Source of the DNA: Combretum micranthum
Lineage: Eukaryota > Streptophyta > Magnoliopsida > Myrtales > Combretaceae
Length of the DNA stretch: 64,000 nt
Assembly (NCBI GenBank): GCA_024138025.1
Contig: JAMXBD010002763.1
Location: 62,001 to 126,000 of the forward strand
Reading direction: 5' to 3'
Under the pieces are notes generated by a model. That model was given only the letters and a program-made list of their open reading frames with translations. It had not been told where the DNA came from and did no database searches. Numbering within the stretch: position 1 is the stretch's first letter; every line of letters starts with the position of its first letter. Position numbers and translations under genes: made by a program. Below, piece by piece: positions 1 to 11,536 of this stretch.

Positions 1-1775
1 ATACGAGAGAATAATCATTGATAAGAGGAGTGCTTCATTTTGGCATCATCATCCTTAGCTTTTAAGCATATGGAAAGTCATTTAATGCATGAAACTCTCA
101 CTATACTTTACCTACATCAACTATGGAAGCTTTGGACTAGATAAGAGTTTTATCAAAGGATCTTGTAAGAACAAGAACAAAAGAAGAGAAAGAGCGGAAA
201 AATAGAGAGGAAAAGTGTAAGGAATGGTAAAGGTTTGATGTGTGAATGAGAGAGAAAGATAGAATGAGTTTAAAGAGACTTTAATGAATTAAAAAATAAA
301 TAAATGGGCAGCAATTATTCCTTATGGTTGGCTTGAAATGGAGAGGAGAGAGGGAGAGGAATTTGGTTGGTTTTTGACTTGAAATTGTAATGTGTAATTA
401 ATGGTACGTGTAGCTTCTTGAAGAAGGATTGAAATATGGTTATTTTAATTAATTTTTGGAGTATTTCAAAGGAGAAGGCAGCCAAAAAGAAGTCAAAATC
501 TACCATGAAGTGATGAGTGAAGTGTAGAAAGATTGAAGTAAAAAAGAAATGATGTGTGAAAGATATACTTAAAGGTATGTGTTTGCAAGAGTACTTTCTT
601 AATAAATAAATAAAAATAAGAAAAAAAAAAAAATGTATTCCAAATTTTTGTAGCATATTTTTCATAATTAAAATAAGATAATTTATTTATTTATTTTAGT
701 GAATTATCAAATAAGTTACTGATATAATCAAAATACGCGAATATGAGTTATAAATGATATTTTTATAATCCGAAAAATTCTAAAAAAATTATATTATGAA
801 AATAAAAATATTTTTTAATTATTAAATTAATTTATTTTATTTTTAGTATCGAGTCTTTAATAGAAACTGATCCCGTAAAAACCCGCAACGAACTAATTTT
901 TAGAAAAACACAATTTTCTATGATATATAAAATATTTATCTAAACATATATGGGTTTACGAGAATAATAAAATTGTGAAATGAATAGTAGTGAATAGTGC
1001 AAAAGACTAGTTAATTACTAGTAATAAAGAAATATGTATATAATCGCAAATTCAGATATTTTTAGTTATCAAAAAATTATAAAATTGATATTTTTGAAAT
1101 CCTTATGAAAATACGAGTCTAACGGTATTAATGGTATATTTTTTATATCTCGAGCCCCAAGACACGCTTTTCAAAGTTTATATCTGAACGGGTTCGAAAT
1201 AGGTCAAAAATTTACCAATCTGATATTTTTAAGCAATCTTATATTACTACGAGTTACTCTACACACTTAAACTACACCTTGGCCTCTTGGATTAAGAACG
1301 CGAGATTGCCGGACTATAACTACTATATTCCACTTAGGGTTCCTGGGTGATTTTCCAGTTTAGATCTTTACTAATTTGGAAACTGAGTGTTTCTGTTTAT
1401 ACAACACATTTAGTTTGAGAAATTTATTTTAAATTTTATTTTTGTAAGTATTTAATATCTGTTAACGTTTTCAGAATTCTTGAATTGGGTTTTATTTCCG
1501 AAGGTTAATCGTTATTTGCTTTTTAATAATTTGTTTTTGGGTTCTATATCACCCAATTTTACAAGTCAAAGTTACATATAGAATTTATCATACGTAGTGG
1601 TTCTGGATTTAAAGACTGTTGAGTTTTTTTTATTTTATTTTTAAGGATTCTCATTTTCTCAAGATTAAGAAATTTCTAGATTCATTCGTGATTTAGGACT
1701 AGTTGAAGTTCGGTTTTAATTTGGAGTCATTTTTAGAGCTTATTTTGGAATTATTTACTGAAATTTTGCTTATGA
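1..1775 (-). mobile_element. LTR-C fragment, 5' part, runs off the left edge
   Basis: Read on the minus strand this stretch matches the first about 1.8 kb of the complete solo LTR-C at 48541-53439. The shared blocks include the U3 start near 1690-1770, the ATATTTTT/TATC-rich promoter-distal part near 1020-1220, and the end near 1-60 that matches 50300-50370. The expected terminal TGTAAGCCCC is not intact: similarity fades at about 1769-1775, so the end is eroded or truncated. The open frames inside are low-complexity and not protein-like. Confidence 0.75.
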
Positions 1776-2985
1776 AAGCTTTTAAGAATTATAATCAATC
1801 ATAAGATATGCAACATACCCCCCATCTTGTTCCATCCTAAACCCTAAATTTTCATATAAAGATATATTGATTAATGAATCATTCACACCTTGCACTGCAT
1901 GAACCTTCTATTAAACTAATTACTCCATCAAGCTAATCAATTTCTAATCTTGCATGAATTAGTAGAAACCTCTTCTAAACTAATATCAATACAAGATTGC
2001 ATTAGAGATCCTAGTTCATAAACAAATATTAAGTCTTTATTGCAGGAAATCAAAGTTTCTCTATCTCTAGATGAAACACGTGACTTTCCTATTCATGAAT
2101 ATCTAACTTACTAGATAAAACCTCTTCCATATAATAAGAATCATGCATGTAATTAACTTTGCGCGTAAATCAATCACAAAAAAATTATAATACATGAATA
2201 GATGCAAAAGTATGAACATTCTAATTAATCAAGGCAATTCAATTCATATTGGGTTTAAGGTTTCATAAGATTTAGGGTTAGGAATCTACTCCTCTATGGA
2301 GTTTACAAGAAAAACACAATATCTAGAGGAGTATAATAGAAACATGATGTAAAAATTACAACCCTTGAATGATCTTGTGATAATCTATGATGTCCAAATA
2401 ATCTTTCTCTTCCAAGTGCGTCTTTTCACTCCTAGGGTTCCAAATATGCGGTCCAAGATCCCAAATAAATCAACAAGGTAGCTATTTATAGTATAGGGAA
2501 AAGTCATGTGCGCATGGGGGTTCTGCATGGTCGTGTTTGGGGCCGTGCACAAGGAGAAAAATGGATTTTTGACATCTTTAAGTTTTGCATGGCCTTCTAC
2601 ATGGCCATGCACGAGGTTGTGCAGAACTCTAAATCTTCTTTTTCTTCTTGGATCGAGTTATTTGCTTTTGCACTACCTTGTGCACTCCTTGTGCAGCTGC
2701 TAGGGCATGAATTAAGATACTTGCTGGTCACCTTTTTTCCCTTTGCACAAGCATCTAAATGGCTATGCATGAACCTTGTGCACACTTGAAAATCATCACT
2801 TTGTAGCCTTTGTTAAATCTTTCCTTTTTTTTTTGCTCAAATCATCCATAAATCTTCCAAATGAGTACTTGAACCCTAAAAAACAAATATTCAACACTTA
2901 AGTATCATTCTCTTAAGAATTTCACATAAATTAATGCAAAGTTATATCAATTGAGTATAGAAAATATGGGTCTTTTAACATTTAT
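1776..2985 (-). mobile_element. Unclassified LTR (G), probably Athila-like, partial
   Basis: On the minus strand the block begins near 2985 with TGATAAATGTTAAAAGACC, carries a TATA box at 2483-2490, and continues to 1776 where LTR-C sequence begins. Its style (repeated GCATGGCC/GTGCACGG motifs before the TATA box, then a leader and a GATTGATT-rich tail) resembles the F LTRs at 41861-56998 but is not the same sequence. The 3' end is missing. The open frames at 2385-2789 lie across the promoter and look like nothing known. The class is inferred from style only. Confidence 0.4.
2483..2490 (-). promoter_or_regulatory. TATA box of LTR G
   Basis: The minus strand reads ACTATAAATAGC, a canonical TATAAATA. 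It sits about 500 nt inside the presumed start of the LTR, which suits a U3 promoter. No start site can be fixed from sequence. Confidence 0.45.
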
Positions 2986-5590
2986 CAATCAATTACGTAT
3001 TGGGCTTACCCCCTAATCACTCATTTTAGTTTAGCCTTATGCTTGAGTGTTAAATTGCTTAAGGTTTCCCATTGAGAAACTTTAAACACTAAGGGCAAAT
3101 CTTTTCTTTTTAGGACTTTGATTTAATATTGGGGAATTTTTTTTCAACTATGGGGCAAATAATTCTTAAACTTGGCAGATACCTTTCAAATTGGGTTAAA
3201 TGAATTTCATGCTCCTATAGATGATTTTCATACCAAGGTTAGTTATCTCATTTTGAATTGTCTAGTAAAAAAGGACTCCCTTACACTCTCATACGCTTAT
3301 TTTCACACATTTGACTTGGATTCCAAAAATTATGGTCTGGCTTGTAAGTGATACATATCGGTCAATCTATTAGGTCTTTTCCAGATCGTAATATAGGCTT
3401 TTGGTTTTTATCTTTAATAAAAAGAGATACCATATGCAGGTAATTTTGAAATTTATTTTCAATACCTCCCGGGCTTACAAGTCAAGAACCTTAAGAAAAA
3501 CTAATAATGTGCTTGTCCTTAGTTTCAAGAGCGTTAATAAATCAACTCCTATGATTTGAAGAGTCTCGAAAAGGGTTGGTGATGAGGGTGGGCCTATGAT
3601 ATAAAATTATTATAGATTTTGGACTTTGTGTTTTGATGGGTTTTGGTGGTCTTGAGCTTTGAGCATACGCTTGTAGTTTTTAGGCATAATCACCTCGCTT
3701 GATTATTCTTCATTTCTTTTCACTTTATTCTTGTACCTTTTCCCTCTTTCTTCTTTCTAATCCCTTTTTCTTCCTTTTTTTTTTCTTCTTCTTCTTCTTG
3801 TTTTTTCTTTTTTTGGGACATGAATCGAAGGCGATTTATGCTTCTTCATCTTTCATTGAATGGCTTATAGCTCAAAGTGTATGGGTTGTGTATGGTATTG
3901 AAGTAGAGACTCTTCTCCCTTTCAAATGAGATGAATTATTTATATCAATTGATTACTCTTGAATTGATACGACTAAGGCAAACACATATAAGTTAATCCT
4001 TTTCTTCCTTAATAACCCTTATCTTCTAATTGCCCCATTGTGGGGTACCCTGAAGTGGGGTGGTTCTTGACAGGGTTTTTTAAATACTTCTTTAAATGGC
4101 TCAAATGGTTAGCAAGGGGTAAGTGTGTTTAGGATATTGAAATGAATGCTTAATGTCACTTTGACCTAAGCATCAAATTCAAGGCGGACCTCCTTTAAGA
4201 AATGAGTCAATTTTCTCTCTTTAATATCGCTCTGCTCTCGAGTGTTTAGGGTTAGTGTTTAGGATTTTTTTTTTTTTTTTGCCTCTTATCATTCTAGACT
4301 TTTTTTAATGAGATATTTTTCTTGGTTATCAATCATCCATTCTTTCAATCTACCTCAAGATAATTCACTAAATGCCTCTTTTGTATTGGGCTTATATCTT
4401 AGTGATTAAGCCCAACAAATGCCCCTAATTAGTAATTGATCAAGTCCTTTAGGGCCCCTTAATTTTGATTTAATTTTATTTGTAGTTTTCCTTTCGCTTA
4501 AAATGAGTGATCATTGGGCAACAATTTGAAATATCAATACCCGTTAGCAATTTTCCTTTATCTATGTTTTTTTTTTAAAAACTTTTATTCTCTTTTTTTT
4601 TTTTAAATTTTGTTAGAAAACAAGTTTGAAAAGCTTTTTTATTCTCTTTTTTTTCAAATTTATTAGAAAACAAGTTAAAAAAAGAACTTTTATTCTCCCT
4701 TTTATTTTTTTTCAAATTTATTAGAAAATTATCTTCTAGAGATAACAAAGCATTAATTATTGAAAGAATGATGGATATTTAAGAAAAAAAAAAGTATTTG
4801 AAAATCACATTTTATAATGATTATTTCTAACTTAAAGTGGGAATTTATTTACAAAGATAATTCATTATTTTTTTAATTTATTTCATTTTCTCTTCTTTTT
4901 TCATTTCAAAGCAAAAACTATTTTACAAATTAACAAGAATAATAAAAAAATTATGACCTTTTTTTTATAAAAAATATTTACAAATGGAGATTAGAGAAAA
5001 ATTGATATTTACAGAACGTAATGACAAAATTATAGATAAGAGAATGAAACACATATGACAAAAAGTGATTCTAATGAAAGGACTTATAACTAAGGAAGAA
5101 ATAACCTAAAGGATGATCAAAACTACTTACACCCTACAAATATTTACAGTCTACTATATATATACATATATATTACAACTTTTACATACATTTTTTATAT
5201 TTACTTTATTATGATCTATTTAAAAAAAAATAATACAAAATTAATGATAATTTTTCTTTTTTTTTAATCATAATCATCCACACTATTTTACATGAGCAAA
5301 AAAAAAAAAATCTTTCTTTCTTTTTTTTTTGTTTAAGGACAATTTACAAGTTTAGCATTTTATTTTATTTTTTAATTATACAAATGACTATGTTAATAAC
5401 AATAAGAATAAATTATTTACATTACATATTACATGCAAGTCACACGGATGCAGATTTAGGAGTTGACAACTAATTAATAATGGGACAATTTTGAAAATTT
5501 TCATTTCGGTTACAATCTTGGAAAAATAAAATGAGATAAATGATTTTCAAGGAGAGGATTTTAAAAGAATTTGAAACTGTAACTCCTCAA
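2986..5590. other. AT-rich non-coding stretch, unassigned
   Basis: No credible coding frame is seen. The interval holds long pyrimidine tracts (about 3695-3815, with runs of CTT), poly-T runs near 4264-4280, 4570-4610 and 5268-5330, and AT-rich filler. It may be the internal region of LTR G or of Ogre-like element E, whose leader lies immediately to the right, but no domain confirms either. A short direct repeat of ATTGGGCTTA occurs near 2998 and 4385. Confidence 0.5.
4582..4735. repeat. Short tandem repeat, about 52 bp, three copies
   Basis: Three successive units start at about 4582, 4634 and 4687. Each begins CTTTTATTCTC (or a close variant), runs through poly-T into AAATTT, and ends in TTAGAAAA. 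The units differ by a few bases and by T-run length. No function is implied. Confidence 0.7.
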
Positions 5591-6014
5591 GATATGCCCT
5601 ATTATTATTTATTGTCAATCCACGTTCATGAATGCAACTAGGTAGGTTCTAAAGGTTCCCCGGTTTAGTGGATTGTGAATCAACACTAAACCGGAGCGGG
5701 AGGTTATTTCATGAACCAGAGGGTGGAAAAGCCACAGCCCCCAGATCTTACTAGCGACCTCCCTACTTAGGATCCTAACACGGTCTAGTCCTGACCATAT
5801 AGCAGACATTTTTCATAAATTCGCCCCCAAAGATATCATTTGCCCCTATTCTCTCTCTCTTTTTTTTTTTTTTTTACCTACATCACTTAAAGAAATAGGT
5901 TAGTACAACTATTTATAAATTAATAATTATACAAATAATATACAAGAATGAGCATAAAAGAAATAAAATTTAACTTTAAGAATCTCAAGTGGCTAGCCCT
6001 CTTAAAAATATGCA
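5591..6014 (-). mobile_element. 5' leader of Ogre/Tat-like element E
   Basis: This lies directly downstream, on the minus strand, of the primer-binding site at 6015-6033, where the leader of an LTR element is expected. It is more GC-balanced than its flanks between 5600 and 5815 and contains an inverted pair around CCGGTTTAGTG / CACTAAACCGG (about 5660-5695). The 64-codon minus frame at 5615-5809 is not recognised. The assignment rests on the neighbouring PBS and LTR motifs. Confidence 0.4.
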
Positions 6015-6033
6015 TCCTTAGTGGAGTCGCCAA
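6015..6033 (-). other. Primer-binding site, tRNA-Arg type (element E)
   Basis: On the minus strand it reads TGGCGACTCCACTAAGGAT. Plant tRNA-Arg(ACG) primes TGGCGACTCCGCTGGGGAT in Ogre/Tat elements. The two differ at three positions, all G to A on this strand, as expected from decay of methylated DNA. The preceding bases GATAGCT fit the usual junction of Ogre-type LTRs. Confidence 0.6.
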
Positions 6034-7092
6034 GCTATCGAGCCTGGATTTTTCATTTCTGGTTTCATTTCTTTTAATCCAATCCATATCAAACTCGGAC
6101 CCATTTGATACAAACCATCGACTAGGAATTAAAAGAAATTTAATTTTTGAAAACATTTTAGAGTCGCCACCCTATTAGATTGGGAAAAATTATAAGTTAA
6201 GATTAATGGGTTGGTTAATCCTAACTTAACTACTAGTCTACGAAAAAAAATTGATTTAAAACCAAAATTTATAAACCAGAAATTCTGGATTTGGGGCTAT
6301 CCTATTAAAACCATACGGTTACCACTTAAAATTTATAATTTAAATTTTATCATTTTAATGCTAAAAAAATTAAATCAAATTCCATGAATTCCTTAATTTA
6401 CGACTTTATATACAAATTAATGACAAGACCATTTAATATTTGCAATAAATTTATTAACACAAAATTTACAAGATAATATGATTGAACAAAAAATATTTTT
6501 TTAGATTTTGTATCACCCTGAAGGTGCCTACGTACCCGTTAATTGGGATAAGACAAACGTAGTTCTTTTATAAAACTTTAATTTGTTGGTCGGTTTTAGA
6601 TTTTAGAACTCTTTCCTTTTTAAATCTAATAAAATCCGGATTTTTCTTAAAAAAAGGATTTTTATACAAGACCTTATGAACTATCAATTTTTTTTCCATT
6701 TTAGAAAATAGATTTTTCTAAGTCTTAAAAGAATTTTTTTTTGTTTAGTTATACATTTTTTTTTCATTTTTATTTATTTATAAATATTAATACATATATC
6801 TCATATACACATTTATGTACTCATATACATGCTATATCTATAAAATTTTTAATTTTTCTCATTTTTCTTTTAACTAATAATGATAATAATAACCAAAAAG
6901 AAAATTATATACTTTTTTTATACATATATGTACTCAAAGAAGAATTTAATTTTTATTTTTTTAATAACGATAATAATTATAATAATAATAATAATATAAA
7001 AAGGTAAAATATTATTTTTTATATGTACATATATATACCAATAAAAGAACTTATTGTATTATTTTTATTTATTTATTTATTTTTACACATTA

Positions 7093-7131
<39 letters not shown>

Positions 7132-7317
7132 ATAATAATAAATAAACTTACCTGTTGGGTATGGAGTATGGCGCGGAGTTGGGTTCGAGTCATTTCGAAG
7201 CGGTCGGGTAGATCATCGAGTGAAGAAGACAACGGAAATTGAAGGCGTTTGTTGGTGGCGCTCTAGTGGTTTTGGTCGGCGTTGGTGGTGTCAACGCACC
7301 AAATGGGAGTGGTGAAC
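6034..7317 (-). mobile_element. LTR of Ogre/Tat-like element E, piece 1 (3' part)
   Basis: The minus strand contains two motifs common in plant Ogre/Tat LTRs: GGGTGGCGACTC (6161-6172) and the block GAACTACGT...ACGTAGGC...GGGTG (6514-6565). It ends at the tRNA-Arg primer site. The LTR is interrupted at 7317/7318 by a solo LTR-B with target duplication TGAAC and continues at 10761. At 7143-7155 the minus strand reads CCAACAGGTAAGTTTA, a strong candidate splice donor about 180 nt from the LTR-B breakpoint. Confidence 0.55.
7093..7131 (+). repeat. (GAT)13 microsatellite
   Basis: There are thirteen uninterrupted GAT triplets. They create an artificial poly-Asp frame (7054-7242) which is not a gene. 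The tract lies just downstream of the candidate splice donor in the LTR of element E. Confidence 0.95.
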
Positions 7318-7929
7318 TGTAAACCCCGGTGTTCTCAGTAGCTAGGAAACCCCGGCAGTTGGAAGTGAAACCCTAATCCGATTCAGGTTAAGTTCAGTAA
7401 GAGAAGCCTAGGAACCCTAAATCCGGCTTTCCTTCGGTTTCATAATAAAAGAAATTTTATTAAGTAAATGAAGTTGAATTATTGTTTTAAAGTACATTTC
7501 AAACTTTGAAAGTTTTAAATTCGGGAATTTTTCAATTCCGAGCCTTCCCGAGCTCAATTACGAAAAAGCGTGCACCGGACCATGGATTTAGAAAAATATT
7601 CCGGAATGTTCATTAGAACCGTAATTTTATAAGGATTCTAAAAATATCAATTTCGTAATTTTCCGAGCTATAAAAATTACAGTTATAGCTTTTCCCGTGT
7701 TTTCGGAACAACCGGTAAAGTAGATGTCTTGTCTACTATTCACAAGTACAACCTACACTACACACTACCCATACCCTATTCTTATATCCTTACAACTACT
7801 CATTTCAATTTTCTTTTCCAAAAAATTTTGTCTCTTAATCAATTATCACATTTATTACATTTTAATTAACTAAATTACAAAATTTCAATTTTTCAAAACA
7901 CACACACACACACACAAGGAGTGGCCGCG

Positions 7930-7950
7930 CCCCCCCCCCCCCCCCCCCCC
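7930..7950 (+). repeat. Poly-C run (21 C) next to a CA repeat
   Basis: It lies in LTR-B upstream of the promoter, beside an (AC)n run at about 7898-7916. In LTR-B copy B3 (minus strand) the corresponding place holds a 43-base G run. In B2 and B4 the same place has only about five G or C. Confidence 0.95.
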
Positions 7951-8013
7951 TTGTTTCCCTCTGAATTTATTTATTTTACTTCATTTTAATTATCTAAACC
8001 CTAATTCAATTCA

Positions 8014-8021
8014 TATATATA
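8014..8021 (+). promoter_or_regulatory. TATA-like element of LTR-B copy B1
   Basis: TATATATA precedes a CT-rich stretch. The same place in copy B4 reads TTATATAAG. It is the best promoter candidate in this LTR. Confidence 0.4.
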
Positions 8022-9648
8022 CATATTTTTTCTCTCTCTCTTCATTTCTTCTTGTGTTAATTTTTGAAAAAGAGAAAAACTCTCTCCTTCCTCCCCCATT
8101 ATTGCCGTGAGCTTGCTCCCTCCCATCCTCACATTTCCAACTTGTTTCTTCTCTTTTCCTCCTTCAAAACTCCATTGGTATGTATATTTAAGCCTTGATC
8201 CTTCCTAATCTTTCTTGTAATGGCAAGACTATATCTTGTGTGTTTTCTTATTTAACCCCCATGATGCTTTTGCTAGGGACATGAAAACACATGAACAAGA
8301 ATATCAAGCCATCACAAGACATGGATCTAATGTTTAGATGTAGTTATGTTAAGATCTCATCTTGTTCATGCATGTGGAGTAAAGATCTTGCATATATGTT
8401 GTTGTTCATGCCATGAGATCCATGATTCATGCACTATATTTAGTAGATCTAAGGTTTAGACATCCACAACTTCATGTACATGTATGATCATAGAGTTATT
8501 TTTATTTCCATGCATTGATGATCATAAAAATGTAGTCTTGATCATGTATAGAGGTGTTAGATAGTGGATCTTTACATATAGGAAGCAAGAACAATGAAAA
8601 AGGAAGGACTTTGTCACATATGAAATGTTGAAAATTCGGATGAAATGGAAACCCTACTTTAAAGACCACCAAAACCACTTTTGAACTCATATTTTATATG
8701 AAAAATGAAGGGTATGTGTAGTAGATATCTTGAAAAATAATTTTCCTAAGACTAGATGAGTTTAGGCATGATCGGAAGGTAAAACAAGTGGTGGAGTTAG
8801 AATGAAAAATATTGGTATGTTGATCAATGAGTAAAATTCGTAACTTAGGTTCATGCCTACAAGAACACTTAGAATTTAAGTCCAAATTGGATGTTTTATA
8901 AGCTAAATGAAGTCCTTAGGTAATATATATTTGGAGCTTCAAATTTTAATGCATTAGACAAGTTTTTCCATAAGAAAAATGCAAGGAAATGAGATTTACA
9001 AAATTCGGATTTCTACAAGTAGCTAGTTTAAAAAGATGTTTATCAAATGAAAAATGTGGATTTTTATGCATGAATGAAGGCCATGACTACTATAGACCTT
9101 GAGGACTTATTTTTAGATAGATAACAAGTGGATTACAAGATTAAAAGTCAAAGAAACCCTAAGGAGCATTAAGTGGAAGAATAGCTCTTAGAAATAACCT
9201 TTATGGGATTTTCCAACACTTAAGAGTTCATAAGAGTTTGTTATCACAAAATCATCATGACTATGCATATATTAAGTTCATGACATGGCATTCATGTTAG
9301 TAATTCATTCCTATACCATTCATACATAAATCATCAACTAGGAACATTTCTTATCAAAAGCAAAACAAATTGTCGGAATTGGAAAAAGTGTGGAACAGAT
9401 CTGATCCTACTGTTCTGTGACCTTACTATTTTTAAAACTTGGATTTAATATTAGAAATAGATAGATCTTTCGAAGTAGATAGAGATTGATATAAAATTTG
9501 CGAAATTCCCAGTTGAAACAACCAAGTTATGGCCGTTTTAAGTCGGAACTTCCGCAAATAGCGAGAAATCCGAATTCATCTAGTTTAGATGTATAGTTTG
9601 ATTTGGTTACATAATGAGAATCTCATTAGGATTATTCTTTCTTGGTAG

Positions 9649-9718
9649 GTGATTCCAAGCAGGACGACACCCTACCTCCCGATTACTACTATTAGAAAGA
9701 CCGGCGTCCAATGGCCGA
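9649..9718 (+). other. Candidate LTR mini-exon, copy B1
   Basis: It is preceded by TCTTGGTAG and followed by GTGAGTTTT. It is 70 nt long with a single ATG eight bases before the donor (CCAATGGCCGA|GTGAGT). The block is conserved in the other families, see the findings. Confidence 0.45.
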
Positions 9719-10967
9719 GTGAGTTTTACTTCCACTCTCAATTAATGAATGTGATTGTAATGTAGTGGCACTAGCGGTGTAGGAAAAGATAAAAAGAAAT
9801 TGTATATGCATGATGGGGTATATGGGAAATTATATGTTTTCTACTATTGATATGTGAAATGGAACTTAAGGAATATCGAAACCGGGTGTTAAGCTATTGA
9901 CTGATTAGCTAGTATCTTATGAAGAATGTCTGTGAATACTTGTTGGTCACCTAAAAGAATTGAACTAATGCATATTCGACTTCAATTGTAAATTGGATTC
10001 ATTCATATCACGATGGGGTTGGAGCATTCGCATTGGTTGGTTTTTCGTGACCCATAAAACGAATATGTTGGTTAATCGTGATCCATAAAACGAATTTGTT
10101 GGTTAATCGTGATCCATAAAACGAAATATTGTTAGTTGACCGTGAGCTTAAACGGCATCGTACCAGGATTCGTTAATCTGCTAACCCGGGATGGAGGGCG
10201 TAAGTCCATCCACATATGATTTCCGGTTGGTCATATGTTTGTTGATCACATTTGATTACTGCATACACTTGCTTGAATAATCACTTGTATGAATGAATTG
10301 TATTTAATTGTGTTATGGAAGTTATTACTCACTAAGCTAGTTAGCTTACGCCCCCCATAGTTTTTATCTATTGCAGCACGAGTTTATATGGCTTAGGCCG
10401 AGGCAAGCCACAGCACAGGTACCGGAGATAGGAGTTTCCCGTAGAAGTTTAAATCCATTTCTTTTTGTATAGACTTCCATTGGAAACTAAGGACTCTGGA
10501 TGACTGTAATGGACTTGTTATTATTTTGCGGGGGAATGCCCCTTAGATTTTGTAAACTATAATTATGCGTTTTGATTTATTATCTATGGCTAATGAATGC
10601 CACATTAAACTGTTTTACTCCATTTGTTGAAGTATCCTATTGTCGTAAAGGAACGCTTTACATCTACTTAAGACTCCCGAAGGGCTCGGGTAGGGAACTC
10701 CAGAGTCTTACTTAGTATGTGGCGGGCTGTTATGTTTAGGATACCCTACGGGGCGTGACATGAACCGTCTGTGAGTGGTGGTTGGCTTCGAGAACAACCA
10801 AGGAACATCGAATTTGAAAAAATAAATTTTCGAACCCAAATTTTCGAAAACAACTCGAATTCACACTTGAAAGCAATTTCTTATGTTTTTTTGGTGTTTT
10901 GGATGATTGTGGATGTGTTTATTTGTATTGATTGCTTGTTGATGATGCAGAATAGTATTCAAAGTCC

Positions 10968-10975
10968 TATTTATA
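10968..10975 (-). promoter_or_regulatory. TATA box of the element E LTR
   Basis: The minus strand reads CTTATAAATAGGA. It is placed upstream of a candidate leader and splice donor in the same LTR. Confidence 0.45.
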
Positions 10976-11445
10976 AGATTTGAAATGGGGTGTGGTGGCC
11001 ATCGTGGTTGGTGGTGGTGGTTGGATTCGCGCGAATCCGAGCTTCTAATGGAGTTTAGTAATCTACGAACGGATTAGGCTTCTAGAATGAGGATAAAATT
11101 AACAGAAAACATGTTCTAAAAGCTCCAATTTGAATTTTCGAAAATTTCTTCTTTGCATCAAAAAAGTGTTTTTCGCGAACTTTAGATCCAAAAATGAACG
11201 CTAATTTGTGATTGTTGAAGTTAGTTCTTGGTTTGGAATCTCAGTGTTCCATGCCCTCTTCCAGATCCCTTAATCAATTTGATGTAAGAACGGTTGAAAT
11301 TGGGTCAAAAATGGATCCAAAATAAGCTCATCGCGTAAGGAAGTTCGCAACCAGAGAAGAAGAAGACGCACGCGTGCCCTGTACGCGCCACATGCGCAAT
11401 GTACTACACGTGACTGGTTAAAAAAATAGAAATCCACGTCTACAC

Positions 11446-11499
11446 GGATTCAAACCCTGGTCACTTCCGGGAATGTGCATTTATTTTACCGTTAAGCCA
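11446..11499 (-). repeat. tRNA-like A box / B box pair (SINE head or tRNA relic)
   Basis: On the minus strand an A-box-like TGGCTTAACGGT (11488-11499) is followed 43 nt later by a B-box-like GGTTTGAATCC (11446-11456). This matches the internal RNA polymerase III promoter in sequence (10 of 11 for the B box) and in spacing. No matching acceptor stem is seen, so this is not a working tRNA. It could be a SINE head or chance. Confidence 0.3.
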
Positions 11500-11536
11500 T
11501 TGGCTTGTGCCTCGGTCAAGTTATGCATTTAGATTA

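Larger units (their letters stand above)
7318..10760 (+). mobile_element. Solo LTR-B (copy B1)
   Basis: It begins TGTAAACCCCGG and ends CTACGGGGCGTGACA. It is flanked by a perfect 5-bp duplication TGAAC (7313-7317 and 10761-10765). At 3443 bp it matches the other LTR-B copies and contains no protein-coding remains, so it is a solo LTR left by recombination between the two LTRs of an element. It contains a TATA-like run (8014-8021), a candidate donor (8178), the conserved mini-exon (9649-9718), a candidate acceptor (10375-10376) and a 21-base C run (7930-7950). Confidence 0.92.
10761..11536 (-). mobile_element. LTR of element E, piece 2
   Basis: This resumes the sequence broken by solo LTR-B B1 (duplication TGAAC) and is itself broken at 11536 by chromovirus A (duplication GATTA). 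It holds a TATA box on the minus strand (10968-10975) and a tRNA-like A/B-box pair (11446-11499). The minus-strand leader from the TATA box runs through 10761 and, across the B1 insertion, to the candidate donor near 7148. No coding frame is supported. Confidence 0.5.

Noticed and set aside
315..665. 116-codon minus frame
   Set aside because: It lies in LTR-C sequence, is low-complexity (Phe/Ile-rich) and corresponds to promoter and leader DNA of the solo LTR-C on the other side of the window.
2385..2789. Several overlapping frames of 62-93 codons on both strands
   Set aside because: They lie across the TATA region of LTR G, overlap each other on opposite strands, and show no protein-like features.
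7054..7242. Frame with a poly-Asp run
   Set aside because: It is produced by the GAT microsatellite inside a repeat LTR.
9649..9718. Mini-exon considered as a small RNA gene
   Set aside because: Flanking AG and GTGAGT in several families and the end-placed ATG fit an exon better. There is no hairpin of microRNA-precursor type.
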